A stretch of DNA of 64,000 bases from Sandaracinaceae bacterium. GTDB lineage: Bacteria; Myxococcota_A; Polyangia; Polyangiales; Sandaracinaceae. Made by a program: the position numbers and the translations under genes. This document shows, piece by piece, positions 26,031-34,552 of this stretch. The notes under the pieces were generated by a model. It worked only from the letters and a program-made list of their open reading frames with translations, did no database searches and was not told the origin of the DNA. The stretch is from positions 1 through 64,000 of the forward strand of contig JAHBWG010000021.1 in the NCBI GenBank assembly GCA_019637095.1, in the 5' to 3' direction. Each line of letters opens with the position of its first letter. Position 1 is the stretch's first letter.

Positions 26031-26458
26031 GTGGGGCGCGCCGACTTCGACGGGACGAGCCGCTTCGAGCTCCGCCGGCGGCTCGGCGAGGGCGGGATGG
26101 GCGTGGTCTACGAGGCCTACGACGCCGAGCGCCGGCAGCTCGTGGCGCTCAAGACGCTCCAGCGCGCGGACGCGCGCTCGCTCTTGCGCTTCAAGAACGA
26201 GTTCCGCGCCCTGCACGACATCGAGCACCCGAACCTCGTGAGCCTCTACGAGCTGTTCGAGCACGAGGGGGCGTGGTTCTTCACGATGGAGCTGGTCGAG
26301 GGGGTCGACTTCCTGACGCACGTGCGCGGCCACGAGCCGCGCGCCGGGCTCGACGAGGCGAAGCTGCGTGCGGCGATGGGCGAGCTCGCGCGCGGCGTCG
26401 TCGCGCTGCACCGCGCAGACCGGGTCCATCGCGACATCAAGCCGTCGAACCTCCGGGG
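26031..26458 (+). pseudogene. Truncated Ser/Thr kinase gene (N-terminal part only)
   Basis: GTG 26031 follows a GGGAGG sequence. The product begins as an ordinary Hanks kinase: [12 protein letters not shown] glycine loop, ALKTL with the ATP-binding Lys, a hinge MELVEG and the catalytic-loop start HRDIKPSNL. Similarity ends there. The DFG motif, activation loop and C-lobe are missing, and the same frame runs without a stop into the antitoxin gene at 26514. The N-lobe resembles the large multidomain kinases of myxobacteria (kinase plus AAA/TPR). No remainder of the kinase was found downstream. Catalytically it should be dead. Confidence 0.85.
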
Positions 26459-26498
26459 TGACGCGCGCGGGGCGCGGTCGCCTCGATGGTGTCGAATG

Positions 26499-26513
26499 GG
26501 TATCGTTCGTACC
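26499..26513 (+). promoter_or_regulatory. Partial palindrome at the vapB start, possible autoregulatory operator
   Basis: GGTATCGTTCGTACC sits directly in front of the vapB ATG and has 4-bp arms (GGTA/TACC) around a 7-base centre. VapB antitoxins usually repress their own promoter at palindromes near the start codon. Location and symmetry fit, but the arms are short. Confidence 0.3.
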
Positions 26514-26759
26514 ATGAAGACTGCCATCGATGGCGCTGGCCGCGTGGTCGTGCCCAAGGCGATGCGCGACGCGCTCGGTCTCGGCGCGGGCCAGAGCGTC
26601 GACATCCGGCTCGTCGATGGACGCCTGGAGATCGAGCCCAGCGCGACGCCCATGAAGCTCGTGCGGCGGGGGAAGCGACTCGCGGCCGAGCCCGATCGCG
26701 AGCTGCCGACCTCGACCGCCGCCGACGTGCGCAGCGCGCTCGAGGGGGTCCGCCGGTGA
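26514..26759 (+). CDS. vapB: AbrB/VapB-type antitoxin
   Basis: An 81-residue protein with a swapped-hairpin AbrB DNA-binding domain at its start ([20 protein letters not shown], then [13 protein letters not shown]). The remainder is a flexible charged tail, as in VapB antitoxins that plug the PIN toxin. The stop overlaps the next start (GTGA at 26756-26759), the usual arrangement of a vapBC pair. The reading frame is also continuous with the upstream kinase fragment, so a kinase-VapB fusion could be made from the kinase start. The pair is probably an acquired module. Confidence 0.85.
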   Translation: MKTAIDGAGRVVVPKAMRDALGLGAGQSVDIRLVDGRLEIEPSATPMKLVRRGKRLAAEPDRELPTSTAADVRSALEGVRR

Positions 26760-27163
26760 TCGCCGTCGACACGAGCATCGTGGTCGCGGCGTTCGCGAGC
26801 TGGCACGAGCTCCACGATCGAGCCTGACGTGGTGAACGACGACGAGGTACGCCTCGTCGCGCACTGCGCGTACGAGCGCTACTCCGTGTTGACGCGCCTC
26901 CCGCCGCCTCATCGGGCGCCCGCCAGCATCGTGGCGAGGTTTCTGGACGAGCGCTCTCCCGGAGCCTGGCTCACGCTCCCGCCCCGCAAGGCGCGGGCGT
27001 CGATCGCGCGCCTCGCCAGCTCCGGGATCCGCGGCGGCGCGGCCTACGACGCGCTCGTCGCGGCGACCGCGGCCCACGCGGGGGCGACGCTCGTGTCGTG
27101 TGACCGGCGCGCCCGGGTGAGCTACGATGTCGTCGGCGTCGAGTACGAGCTGGTCGCTCGACC
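26756..27163 (+). pseudogene. vapC: PIN-domain toxin VapC, frameshifted
   Basis: From GTG 26756 the product starts as a PIN ribonuclease ([18 protein letters not shown], with the first catalytic Asp) but meets TGA about 23 codons in. The PIN domain continues in another frame from about 26829: VAHCAYERYSVLTRLP (second acidic patch), YDALVAATAAHAGATLVSCD (third acidic residue) and YDVVGVEYELV. A +1 shift between the two parts and the lack of a proper stop indicate a broken toxin. VapC enzymes cut RNA and halt growth; loss leaves the antitoxin unpaired. A programmed shift is possible but has no visible slippery site. Confidence 0.75.
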
Positions 27164-27290
27164 CCGGCTCCGCTCGCGTCGTCGCGAGCGCCTCGCGATC
27201 GGCTCGACGCGCGCCTCGACCCGGCGTGCGCTCGGGAACGCCCGGCGCGCGATGGTGAAGGCCTCGTCGAGCCGGGCCTCGCGCACGCGT

Positions 27291-29735
27291 TCAAGGGCGG
27301 AACTGGAGGTAGTCGTCGCCGCGGCGCAGGGTGATGCGGCTCGCGACGAGGTGCTCGCCGGCTTTGATCTCGACCCAGCCGCCCGACTCCTCGAACTTCT
27401 CCGTGCCGGGGCCGTCGACGACGAGCGCGGCGCCGCCGCCGGGCTTCGCGACGATGCGCGCGTCGTCGGCCTGGCCCTGGAGCGAGGGCAGCGGCGCGTT
27501 CGATCCGCCGAGGGAGAGCGTCGCGTCCTTGCGGAAGCGCCGGCGCGTCTGCGCGAACGCCGCGAGCTCGTACCAGCCCTCGTCGCCTTGCCGTACGCGC
27601 AAGAGCGCCTCGTGCGAGTCGGCCCACACGAGGATCGCGCCCTTGCGGAAGCTCGCCGGCGAGAGGAACCCGCGCACCAGCCAGATCAGGAAGAGGATCG
27701 CGAGCACGAGCGCGGTCCACTTCGCGATGAGGCGCCCCGGGCAGACCCAGAAGCCGGCGTCCTCGACGGTGACCGCGAGCGGTACGCGCAGCTCGGAGCC
27801 GTCGGGCGCCGAGAGCACGAGCGCGCCCTCGTACTCGCGCGCGCCGCAGCAGTCCTCGGCGCTCGCGCGCACCCGCACCGTGATGGTGCGCGCCTCGGCG
27901 TCGGCGCGCGCGCGCGCCTCGGCCTCGACCGGCGCGACCTCGAGCTCGTCCGCGTCGAGCTCGACCCGCGCCCTCACCAGCGTCGGCGCGAGCGGGCCCG
28001 GCACGGTGAGCTCGGCGCTCGCCTCCTCGCCGCGGCGCACGGACAGCCGCACGCGCTCGACCGGCGCGTAGCGCAGCGTCGCGCGGATCGGGATCGAGCG
28101 CTCGGGCACCTCCGCGCTGGCGCGGATCGTCGCGCGCAGCTGCACGGGCAGCGGCCGCGCGTCCGCGCTCACCGCAGGACAGAACGCGGTCCCCGACACG
28201 TCGAGCTGCACCTGGAAGGGATCGGTCAGCTCGATCTCGGCGGGCGTCGGCGCGCAGCGCACGCAGGCGGCGGCGTCGCCCTCGGCGGCGCACTCGATCG
28301 CCGCGCGCGCGTCCGCCGGGAACGCGCCGCTGACCGTGAGCGCGACCTGCCGCGTGCTCTCCTCGGGGAGCGTCCCGAGCTCGACCTCCTGGATCGGTCG
28401 CGCCGGCTCGCTCGCGAGCGCGACGCGGTGCACGCCGAACGCGACGGCGCTGAACGCGCGCGCGGCGCGCACGGGTACGGCCATCGCGGCGCCCGACGCG
28501 CGGAAGGTCCGCTCGTGTCGCCCGAGCGGCATCTCGGCGCCGAGCTGCGCGTGGAACGTTCCGTCGGGGCCCGCCTGCATCGCGCTCGCGTCGAAGCAAG
28601 CCTCGTTGCTGCACACCTCGATCGCGAGCTCGAACGAGCGGGTGGGGTGGATGGTCTCGCCCGCGTCGCCGACGAGGCGCGCCCACGCGCACGCGGGCTG
28701 GCCCGCGCGCACGCTGCGCTCGTGGCTCCACGGCGGCGCGGGCGCCTCGCCGCAGGGCGCGACGATCGCCTCGACGCGCAGCCGCCCGTAGACCGGGATC
28801 ACGAGCACCTCGGCGCCCGCCGTCGAGCTGCGCACCGCGTACGGCGTCGCGCTCGGTCCGTCCGCGGCGGTGCGCAGGCTCCAGCGGTACTGCGGGTGGC
28901 GGTACGTCGGGCCGCCGGGCAGCGCCGAGCCCTGGCCGTGCTCGACGCGCTCGAGCGCGATGCGCTCGACGCCCTGCTCCTGGATCGCGAGCACGCGCAC
29001 CACGCGCGCGCCGGCGAACGTGCGCTCGAGGCCCACGCGGCCGCCGTCGTCGTAGCGCAGGCCGCGGCTGAACGAGAGCACCTCGGCGAACGCGCGCAGC
29101 AGCGCCCGCGCGTCGAACGCGACGCGCGTCTCTCCGGTCCAGCCGGTCGCGCGGGCCATCTCGATCAGGATGGGGTCGGCGCGCTCGCGGCCCTCCTGCA
29201 TCAGGAGCACGAAGCGGAACCGCCCCTCGCGGTGCGCGCGCAGCCCGCCGAGCCACTCGCTCGCGCTCGGGAGCGCGCCCTGGTTGCACGCTCCGTCCGT
29301 CAACAAGAGCAGCGTCTGCGGCGCGCCCGCGGTGGCCATCGACTCGAGGATCGAGCGCGCGCGCTCGAGCGCCTCGCGGCACGGCGTCGCGCCCTGGTGT
29401 CGCTCGAGGTTCGGCGCGCCGATCGGGCGCGTGCCCTCCGCGCCGTCGCGTCCGTCGAGCAGCTCGCGCGGCGAGCGGAACGCGGGCCCGGCCACCGCGC
29501 CCGTCGCGAGCTCGTTCAGCCCGGCGAGCATCACCTGATCGCCGTCCTCGAGCGCGCCGACGAACGCGTACGCGGCCATCGTCACGAGCCGGCGGGGATC
29601 GTTCTGATCCATCGAGCCCGAGTCGTCGAGCACGAGCAGGTACTGCCCGTACGACGCCGACTGCGCCGAGGCGACGGAGGCGACCGAGCTGCCGAGCGAG
29701 CTCGCGAGCGCGAGAGCGAGGACCGAGCGACGCAT
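27291..29735 (-). CDS. Secreted/membrane VWA-domain protein
   Basis: The start ATG 29735 is chosen because it gives a clean signal peptide (MRRSVLALALASSLGSSVA, cleavage near ASA-QS). The 814-residue product has a von Willebrand A domain at about 30-220 with the MIDAS motif DDSGS (37-41, Asp37/Ser39/Ser41) that binds a metal ion. Several beta-sandwich-like segments with paired cysteines follow (to about 640). One transmembrane helix (LVLAILFLIWLVRGFL) and a short C-terminal beta domain complete it. The VWA part should lie outside the inner membrane. VWA proteins are partners of large tubulin-like proteins in proposed remodelling systems, but this gene is about 10 kb from that pair. It is divergent from the GH19-like gene. 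Confidence 0.9.
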   Translation of the reverse strand: MRRSVLALALASSLGSSVASVASAQSASYGQYLLVLDDSGSMDQNDPRRLVTMAAYAFVGALEDGDQVMLAGLNELATGAVAGPAFRSPRELLDGRDGAEGTRPIGAPNLERHQGATPCREALERARSILESMATAGAPQTLLLLTDGACNQGALPSASEWLGGLRAHREGRFRFVLLMQEGRERADPILIEMARATGWTGETRVAFDARALLRAFAEVLSFSRGLRYDDGGRVGLERTFAGARVVRVLAIQEQGVERIALERVEHGQGSALPGGPTYRHPQYRWSLRTAADGPSATPYAVRSSTAGAEVLVIPVYGRLRVEAIVAPCGEAPAPPWSHERSVRAGQPACAWARLVGDAGETIHPTRSFELAIEVCSNEACFDASAMQAGPDGTFHAQLGAEMPLGRHERTFRASGAAMAVPVRAARAFSAVAFGVHRVALASEPARPIQEVELGTLPEESTRQVALTVSGAFPADARAAIECAAEGDAAACVRCAPTPAEIELTDPFQVQLDVSGTAFCPAVSADARPLPVQLRATIRASAEVPERSIPIRATLRYAPVERVRLSVRRGEEASAELTVPGPLAPTLVRARVELDADELEVAPVEAEARARADAEARTITVRVRASAEDCCGAREYEGALVLSAPDGSELRVPLAVTVEDAGFWVCPGRLIAKWTALVLAILFLIWLVRGFLSPASFRKGAILVWADSHEALLRVRQGDEGWYELAAFAQTRRRFRKDATLSLGGSNAPLPSLQGQADDARIVAKPGGGAALVVDGPGTEKFEESGGWVEIKAGEHLVASRITLRRGDDYLQFRP

Positions 29736-29852
29736 CGCGGCCCGACGGTAGCGCCGAATCGCGCCGAGCACAGCAAATCGCCGCGGGCGCGTTGACCCGA
29801 TCGGGGCGGCCCGCGGCACGGACCGCGTGAGCCCCGACGAGGAGGAGTGACC

Positions 29853-31205
29853 GTGCGACCGACCCCGTGGACCCTCGCCCTGTTCGCGCTCGCCGCCTGC
29901 GAGCCCGCGCCCGCCGATCCCGACGCCGCCGCGGCGAGCGACGCCGCCTCGCCGCCGGTTCCGTCGGACGCGGGCGCGCTCGCGGACGGCGCGCGTCCAC
30001 CCCCGCCGCGGCTCGACGGCGCCGCGCCGCCGCCGCCTGCGTGCGCGCCGGCCTGCGAGGCGGGGCGCGTCTGCGTCGACGGACGCTGCGAGGCCACGGT
30101 CTCGGGGACCGCTGCGCTCGACGCGGTGCTGCTCGAGCGCGCGGCGCGCTTCGACGCGGAGATCCTGATCTCGGAGCAGCCGGACGGGAGCTGGACGCCG
30201 TCGACGATCTATCGCTGGCAAGACTTCTTGCAGGCCGTGTACGACATGCACGCGCGCGGCGTCGGCGACTTTCGCCTCTTCCTGGGCGATCCGAGCGCGC
30301 CCGAGGCGCTGCGGGCGCGCCAGGGCCTCGTGAACCTCGCGGCGTTCCTCGCGCAGAGCATGAAGGAGACGATCCGCTACGACGCGTGCGACGAGAACAG
30401 CTGGGACGCGACGAGCGGCTACGCGGTCGCCAACGCGTGCGGGCAGCTCGGGCAGCGCTACGAGGACTACGACTGCGAGATGGCCTGCCCGCGCGATCGG
30501 GCGATGACGCAGGTCGCGCGCACGCACGCGCGCTGGTACGGCGCGCCGGGCCCGCTCTTCTGCGCGCCCGACGCGGCGCTGCGCGCCGCCGGCCTCACGC
30601 CGGGCGGCCGCTGGAACTACGGGCACGACTGCTGGCCGTACCCGGCGACCGAGGCGGGCTTCACGCCGTCGGACGCGCCGCCGTGGTCGCGGCCCGAGTG
30701 CGAGGTCTACGCCGGGCAGCGCGGCGGCCGCTTCGAGTGGGACGGCTCCGGCGGGTCGGTCGAGGGCTGCTGCTGGTGGGGCCGCGGCGTCATCCAGACG
30801 ACCGGCCGCTGCAACTTCGGGATCCTCAACCACCACCTCGGCCGCTCGCACCTCGACCCCGCGCGCTTCGCGCACCCCGCCGCGCCGCTGTACGCCGACG
30901 TCGACTTCTGCCGCGACCCGGAGGTGATCTGCGCGAGCGCCGCGCACCCCGAGCTGAAGTGGGTCGCGGGCCTGTTCTACTGGATGAGCAGCGTCGAGAC
31001 CTACGACGAGGGCGGCTGGCGTTACCTCGACGCGCTGCGCGCCTACGTGGACGGCGGCCTCGTGGGCTCCTCGTTCATCGACGCGGTCAGCGGGATCGTG
31101 AACCGCGGCTGCCACGAGCCTCCGTGCGCGAGCGGCCCCGTCGACGGGCTCGACGACCGGCGCGCCAACTTCGAGCGGGTCCTCTCGGTGATGGGCCTGC
31201 GCTGA
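29853..31205 (+). CDS. GH19 chitinase-like lipoprotein
   Basis: GTG 29853 has GGAGGAG at proper distance; GTG 29847 overlaps that site. The 450-residue product has a lipobox (LFALAACE), a Pro/Ala/Asp linker, a short Cys cluster (CAPACEAGRVCVDGRC) and a domain resembling the lysozyme-like fold of glycoside hydrolase family 19: AAFLAQSMKETIRYDAC, then CCWWGRGVIQTTGRCNFG, the counterpart of the chitinase YGRGPIQL motif. It would cut chitin or peptidoglycan at the cell surface, which fits a predator. The catalytic glutamates were not assigned with certainty. Its stop is followed by a hairpin. Confidence 0.8.
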   Translation: MRPTPWTLALFALAACEPAPADPDAAAASDAASPPVPSDAGALADGARPPPPRLDGAAPPPPACAPACEAGRVCVDGRCEATVSGTAALDAVLLERAARFDAEILISEQPDGSWTPSTIYRWQDFLQAVYDMHARGVGDFRLFLGDPSAPEALRARQGLVNLAAFLAQSMKETIRYDACDENSWDATSGYAVANACGQLGQRYEDYDCEMACPRDRAMTQVARTHARWYGAPGPLFCAPDAALRAAGLTPGGRWNYGHDCWPYPATEAGFTPSDAPPWSRPECEVYAGQRGGRFEWDGSGGSVEGCCWWGRGVIQTTGRCNFGILNHHLGRSHLDPARFAHPAAPLYADVDFCRDPEVICASAAHPELKWVAGLFYWMSSVETYDEGGWRYLDALRAYVDGGLVGSSFIDAVSGIVNRGCHEPPCASGPVDGLDDRRANFERVLSVMGLR

Positions 31206-31220
31206 GCGGATCGCCGGGGG

Positions 31221-31252
31221 CGTGTGGGCGCGGTAGGGAGCGGGCCCACACG
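31221..31252 (+). terminator. Hairpin after the GH19-like gene
   Basis: A perfect 9-bp stem CGTGTGGGC/GCCCACACG encloses a 14-base loop, 16 bases after the stop codon of the GH19-like gene. There is no U-tract, so it may act with Rho or only stabilise the message. Confidence 0.4.
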
Positions 31253-31294
31253 GGGCACCGAAGCAGACAAAACGCGCCGCGCTCGATCTGCGCG

Positions 31295-31325
31295 TTGACC
31301 TGAACACCGGCAGGCCAGGTACAGT
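31295..31325 (+). promoter_or_regulatory. Weak sigma-70-like promoter before the HEAT-repeat gene
   Basis: TTGACC and TACAGT are separated by 19 bases, 23 bases before the GTG start. The match to the -35 box is good, but the spacing is longer than the usual 17. Local A+T is higher than in the flanks. Treat as a candidate only. Confidence 0.25.
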
Positions 31326-31347
31326 CGTAGGGTTCGGAACCTCGGTC

Positions 31348-32289
31348 GTGCCGTTGGGTCGTTCTCGCCGCTCGTTCGCCTCGGGGCTGCTCGCGTTGGC
31401 CGGGCTGTCTCTCGGCCTCGCGTTCGCGCCGGCGCTCGCGCAGACCGACCACGCCACGGTGATCCGGGTGCTGGAGGGCGGGCGCGACTTCCGCGCGCGC
31501 GCCCGCGCCGCGCTCGCCCTCGGCTCGAGCGCGGACCCGGCGGTCGTGCCGGCGCTCATCGCCGCGCTCGAGGACGCGAACCCGGCGGTGCGCGCGGCGG
31601 CGGCCACCGGGCTCGGCCGGCTCGCCGACGCGCGCGCGCTCCCGCCGCTGCGGGTGCGGCTCTCCGATCCCGAGCGCGCGGTGCGCGCGGAGGCGCAGCG
31701 GGCGATCGCCGCGATCGAGATCGCGCGCGCGCGCCCCGCGCCGAGCGCCGCGCTCGCGGCGACCCTGCCGGCCAGCGCGGCGGATCGGCTGCCGTCGTTC
31801 ACGGTCGTGCCGCGCGCCCAGGACATCGTGTGGTCGAGCGTGCGCTACGTCGTCGTGCTCGGCACGATGGAGAACCGCAGCCGCTACCGCGACGACGGGC
31901 TGAGCGGCCTGATGGCGTCCGAGGTCGGCCGGAGCCTCGTGGTCCTGCGCGGGGTCGCGACGTTCCCCGACGGGCAGGTGCCTCCCGAGGCGGAGCGCGA
32001 GATCCAGCGACGGCGCCTGCCGAAGCTGCGGCTCGAGGGCTCGCTGAACCGCGTCGAGCCGCGCGTCGAGCCCCGCGAGATGAGCGTGCGCTGCGAGGTC
32101 TCGCTGATGCTGCTCGACGACGCGGGGCGCAACATGCGCAGCGTGCTCAACGGCGCGGCGACCGGCGTCGCGCCCCGGGCGGGCGCGCGCCCGCAGCAGG
32201 AGCAGCGCCTCGCGCGCCAGGCGCTGAGCGGCGCGGTCCGCTCCGCGATGCAAGGCGCCGCGCACGCCATCTCGAGCGCCGCGCGTTGA
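31348..32289 (+). CDS. Periplasmic HEAT-repeat protein
   Basis: A 313-residue product with a signal peptide (RRSFASGLLALAGLSLGLAF, cleavage near ALA-QT). Residues about 35-130 form two or three HEAT repeats (RARARAALALGSSADPAVVP, NPAVRAAAATGLGRLADARA, ERAVRAEAQRAIAAIE), a docking scaffold. The C-terminal 160 residues form a mixed alpha/beta domain (SVRYVVVLGTMENRSRY, LPKLRLEGSLNRVE) that I cannot name. It appears to act in the periplasm. Another lipoprotein gene follows in the same direction. Confidence 0.8.
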   Translation: MPLGRSRRSFASGLLALAGLSLGLAFAPALAQTDHATVIRVLEGGRDFRARARAALALGSSADPAVVPALIAALEDANPAVRAAAATGLGRLADARALPPLRVRLSDPERAVRAEAQRAIAAIEIARARPAPSAALAATLPASAADRLPSFTVVPRAQDIVWSSVRYVVVLGTMENRSRYRDDGLSGLMASEVGRSLVVLRGVATFPDGQVPPEAEREIQRRRLPKLRLEGSLNRVEPRVEPREMSVRCEVSLMLLDDAGRNMRSVLNGAATGVAPRAGARPQQEQRLARQALSGAVRSAMQGAAHAISSAAR

Positions 32290-32372
32290 GCTGGCTGGAG
32301 GGGCGCTTCGCACCCGGGCGCACCGCGCGGCGCGATCGCGCGCGCGGCGGGCCTTCGCGCTATGGTTCGGCC

Positions 32373-32993
32373 GTGCGACGACTGCTCCTCTCTCTCTGCC
32401 TCGGGCTCGCCGCGTGCACCCCGCAGGGCGATCCGGCGATCGGCCCGGACGGGTTCTCGGACGACTTCGAGCGCGAGACGCTCGGCGATCACTGGCACAA
32501 CACCGGCGGCCGCTACCAGATCCGCGACGGCTGGCTCAACGTGCGCGGCGCGCGCAACCGCCCGCTCTGGCTGCGGCGGCGTCTGCCGCGCGACGTGCGC
32601 ATCTCGTTCGACGTGCGCTCGGAGAGCCCCGCGGGCGACATCAAGGTCGAGGTCTTCGGCGACGGGTCCTCGCGCGCGACGTCGGAGAGCTACACCGCGA
32701 CGAGCTACGTCGTGATCTTCGGCGGGTGGAACAACACGATCAACGCGATCGCGCGCATGAACGAGCACGGCGACGACCGGGTCGTCGGGCCGCGCCGGCC
32801 CGTCGAGATCGGGCGGACGTACCGCATGCGGATCGAGCGGCGTGGGAACCGCATCAGCGCGTGGGTCGACGACGAGCCGCTCGCGTCGATGGACGACCCC
32901 GAGCCGCTCGCGGGCCGCGGGCACGACCACTTCGCGTTCAACGACTGGGACGCCGATCTCTGGTTCGACAACCTGCGGATCGAGCCGCTCTGA
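32373..32993 (+). CDS. Lipoprotein with concanavalin-like (DUF1080-type) domain
   Basis: GTG 32373 starts a 206-residue product with a lipobox (LLLSLCLGLAACT). The mature part reads like a laminin-G/concanavalin-type lectin fold: FSDDFERETLGDHWHNTGG at the start, IRDGWLNVRG, RISFDVRSE, YRMRIERRGNRISAWVDD and FAFNDWDADLWFDNLRIE at the end. This is the usual layout of DUF1080 or GH16-like carbohydrate-binding domains. No catalytic residues are evident. It may bind glycans at the cell surface (inference). Confidence 0.8.
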   Translation: MRRLLLSLCLGLAACTPQGDPAIGPDGFSDDFERETLGDHWHNTGGRYQIRDGWLNVRGARNRPLWLRRRLPRDVRISFDVRSESPAGDIKVEVFGDGSSRATSESYTATSYVVIFGGWNNTINAIARMNEHGDDRVVGPRRPVEIGRTYRMRIERRGNRISAWVDDEPLASMDDPEPLAGRGHDHFAFNDWDADLWFDNLRIEPL

Positions 32994-33046
32994 GTCTTCG
33001 AAGGTCTTCGAGCCGCTGGACGGAGTAGAATTCGAGCGCGGCAAGC

Positions 33047-34070
33047 ATGGACGCCAAGCAGTTCGACATCCTGTTGCACGACGCCGAGGTGAAGCTGAAG
33101 CGCCTCAAGGCGCTCTACGAGCAGTGGTTCCAAGGGATCGAGCGGCTCGAGCCGACGGTGCCGCGCAAAGAGCTCGATCGCGTCTTCGAGGTGCTCAACA
33201 AGGAGAAGCCGCGCAACACGGCGTCGCGCTTCAAGCTCAACACGATCCAGGCGCGCTACGGCACCTACGCGACGCACTGGCAGCGCATCGCGCGCCAGAT
33301 CGAGGAGGGGACCTACGAGCGCGACCTGCGCCGCGTGCAGCGCCGCAAGGCCGCGCCCAAGCGCGAGCGCGCCGAGGAGGTGCGGGCGTACGAGATCGAC
33401 ATCGAGACGGACGACTTCGATCCGGACTCGCTCTTCGCCAACGACGAGATCTCGAGCATCCTCACCGCGCTCGACGACAAGGCGCCGAGGCCGTCGGCGG
33501 CGCCCGCGCGCCGCGGGCTCAGCGCGTTCTCGGGGCTCTCCGGCGCGAAGTCGGCGCCGCCGAGGGTCGACGACTCGGTCCCGCCGCTCGCGGGCGAGGA
33601 CACGGCGCCCAACGCGGTCAACCCGTTCGCGCCGGTCGCGGCGACCTTCGGCAAGCCGAAGTCGCACCGGCCCCCCGCGGGGACCGGGCCGCGCCCCGCG
33701 CACCCGGACTCCGGGACGCGGCCGCTCCCGCCTGCGCCGCCGGTCCCCGGCGCCCGGCCCGGCGCCGCCGCTCGCCGGGTGAGCGGGGCGCGCCCCGCGC
33801 CGCCCCCGCCGCCTGTTTGCCTGGTTGCGCTGCTCTGCCGCCCCGCGACGCCGGCGGCGCTGGCGGTTCGATCCGATGCAGCGGCTCTACGAGGACTTCG
33901 TCGCCGCGCGCCGTCGCACCGCCGCGGGCGGCGCGCTCAGCTACGACAAGCTCGTCGAGAAGGTCGAGGGGATGCGCAGCCAGCTGCGCGCCAAGCACGG
34001 CGACAAGCGCATCGACTTCGAGGTCGTCGTCAAGGACGGCAAGGTCGGCCTCAAGCCGAAGATCGGCTGA
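33047..34070 (+). pseudogene. MXAN_5187-like protein gene with one frameshift
   Basis: From ATG 33047 about 250 codons read well: a charged N-terminal helical region (DILLHDAEVKLKRLKALYEQ), an acidic stretch and a long Pro/Ala linker. In the Pro-rich part (about 33795-33870) the frame becomes implausible, while the +1 frame carries a conserved ending (FDPMQRLYEDFVAARRRTA, KRIDFEVVVKDGKVGLKPKI) like the C-terminal domain of MXAN_5187-type proteins. One extra base, or two missing, is needed to join them. The segment is GC-rich with C runs, so a sequencing error is possible. The gene overlaps the convergent hemerythrin-like gene by 20 bp. Confidence 0.65.
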
Positions 34071-34497
34071 GCGTGCCGAGGGGCGCGTCGTCCGCGTCGG
34101 CCATCGGGTAGAGCTCGCGATCTTCGCGCATCATCCGCCAGCCCAGGCGCGCGAGGACGCGCGCCAGCTCGATGCGAAACCGGATGCGCCGCGCGTCGAT
34201 CACCTCGGCGCCGTCCCAGCGCGCCGCGAGCTCGTCCATCATGCCGTAGAGCGGGCCGAGCTCGTCGTGGAGCGCGCGGGCGCGCGCGCGGACGTCGGGG
34301 TCGGCGTGCGCGAGCAGGGCAGGGTAGAGCGCCTCGTTCTCCATCGCGGCGTGCACGCGCAGCGTCCCGAGGAAGCGGCGGAGCAGCACGACGATCCGGT
34401 CGGCGTCGTAGCCGGGCGTGAGCGCGGCCCTCGAGAGCTCCGCGGCGAGGCGCTGGAGCTCGCGGTGCTGGCGCCGGAAGGTGGTCGTCGCGGCCAT
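34051..34497 (-). CDS. Hemerythrin-like HHE domain protein
   Basis: A 148-residue four-helix protein. Helix starts carry the metal-ligand pattern of the HHE family: FRRQHRELQ, VHAAMENEALYPAL (His and Glu of the second helix), ALHDELGPLYG and REDRELYPMAD. Such domains bind a di-iron centre and sense or store oxygen or nitric oxide, or act in redox defence. It is a single small domain in the cytosol. Its 3' end overlaps that of the frameshifted MXAN_5187-like gene. Confidence 0.88.
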   Translation of the reverse strand: MAATTTFRRQHRELQRLAAELSRAALTPGYDADRIVVLLRRFLGTLRVHAAMENEALYPALLAHADPDVRARARALHDELGPLYGMMDELAARWDGAEVIDARRIRFRIELARVLARLGWRMMREDRELYPMADADDAPLGTLSRSSA

Positions 34498-34552
34498 CGT
34501 CGTGCCTCCGACGGATCCTACGAGCCGCGCGTGGGAACGGATCGGCAGACCT

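Noticed and set aside
29736-31826. N-terminal extension of the VWA protein
   Set aside because: It is antisense to the GH19-like and HEAT genes. ATG 29735 begins a proper signal peptide.
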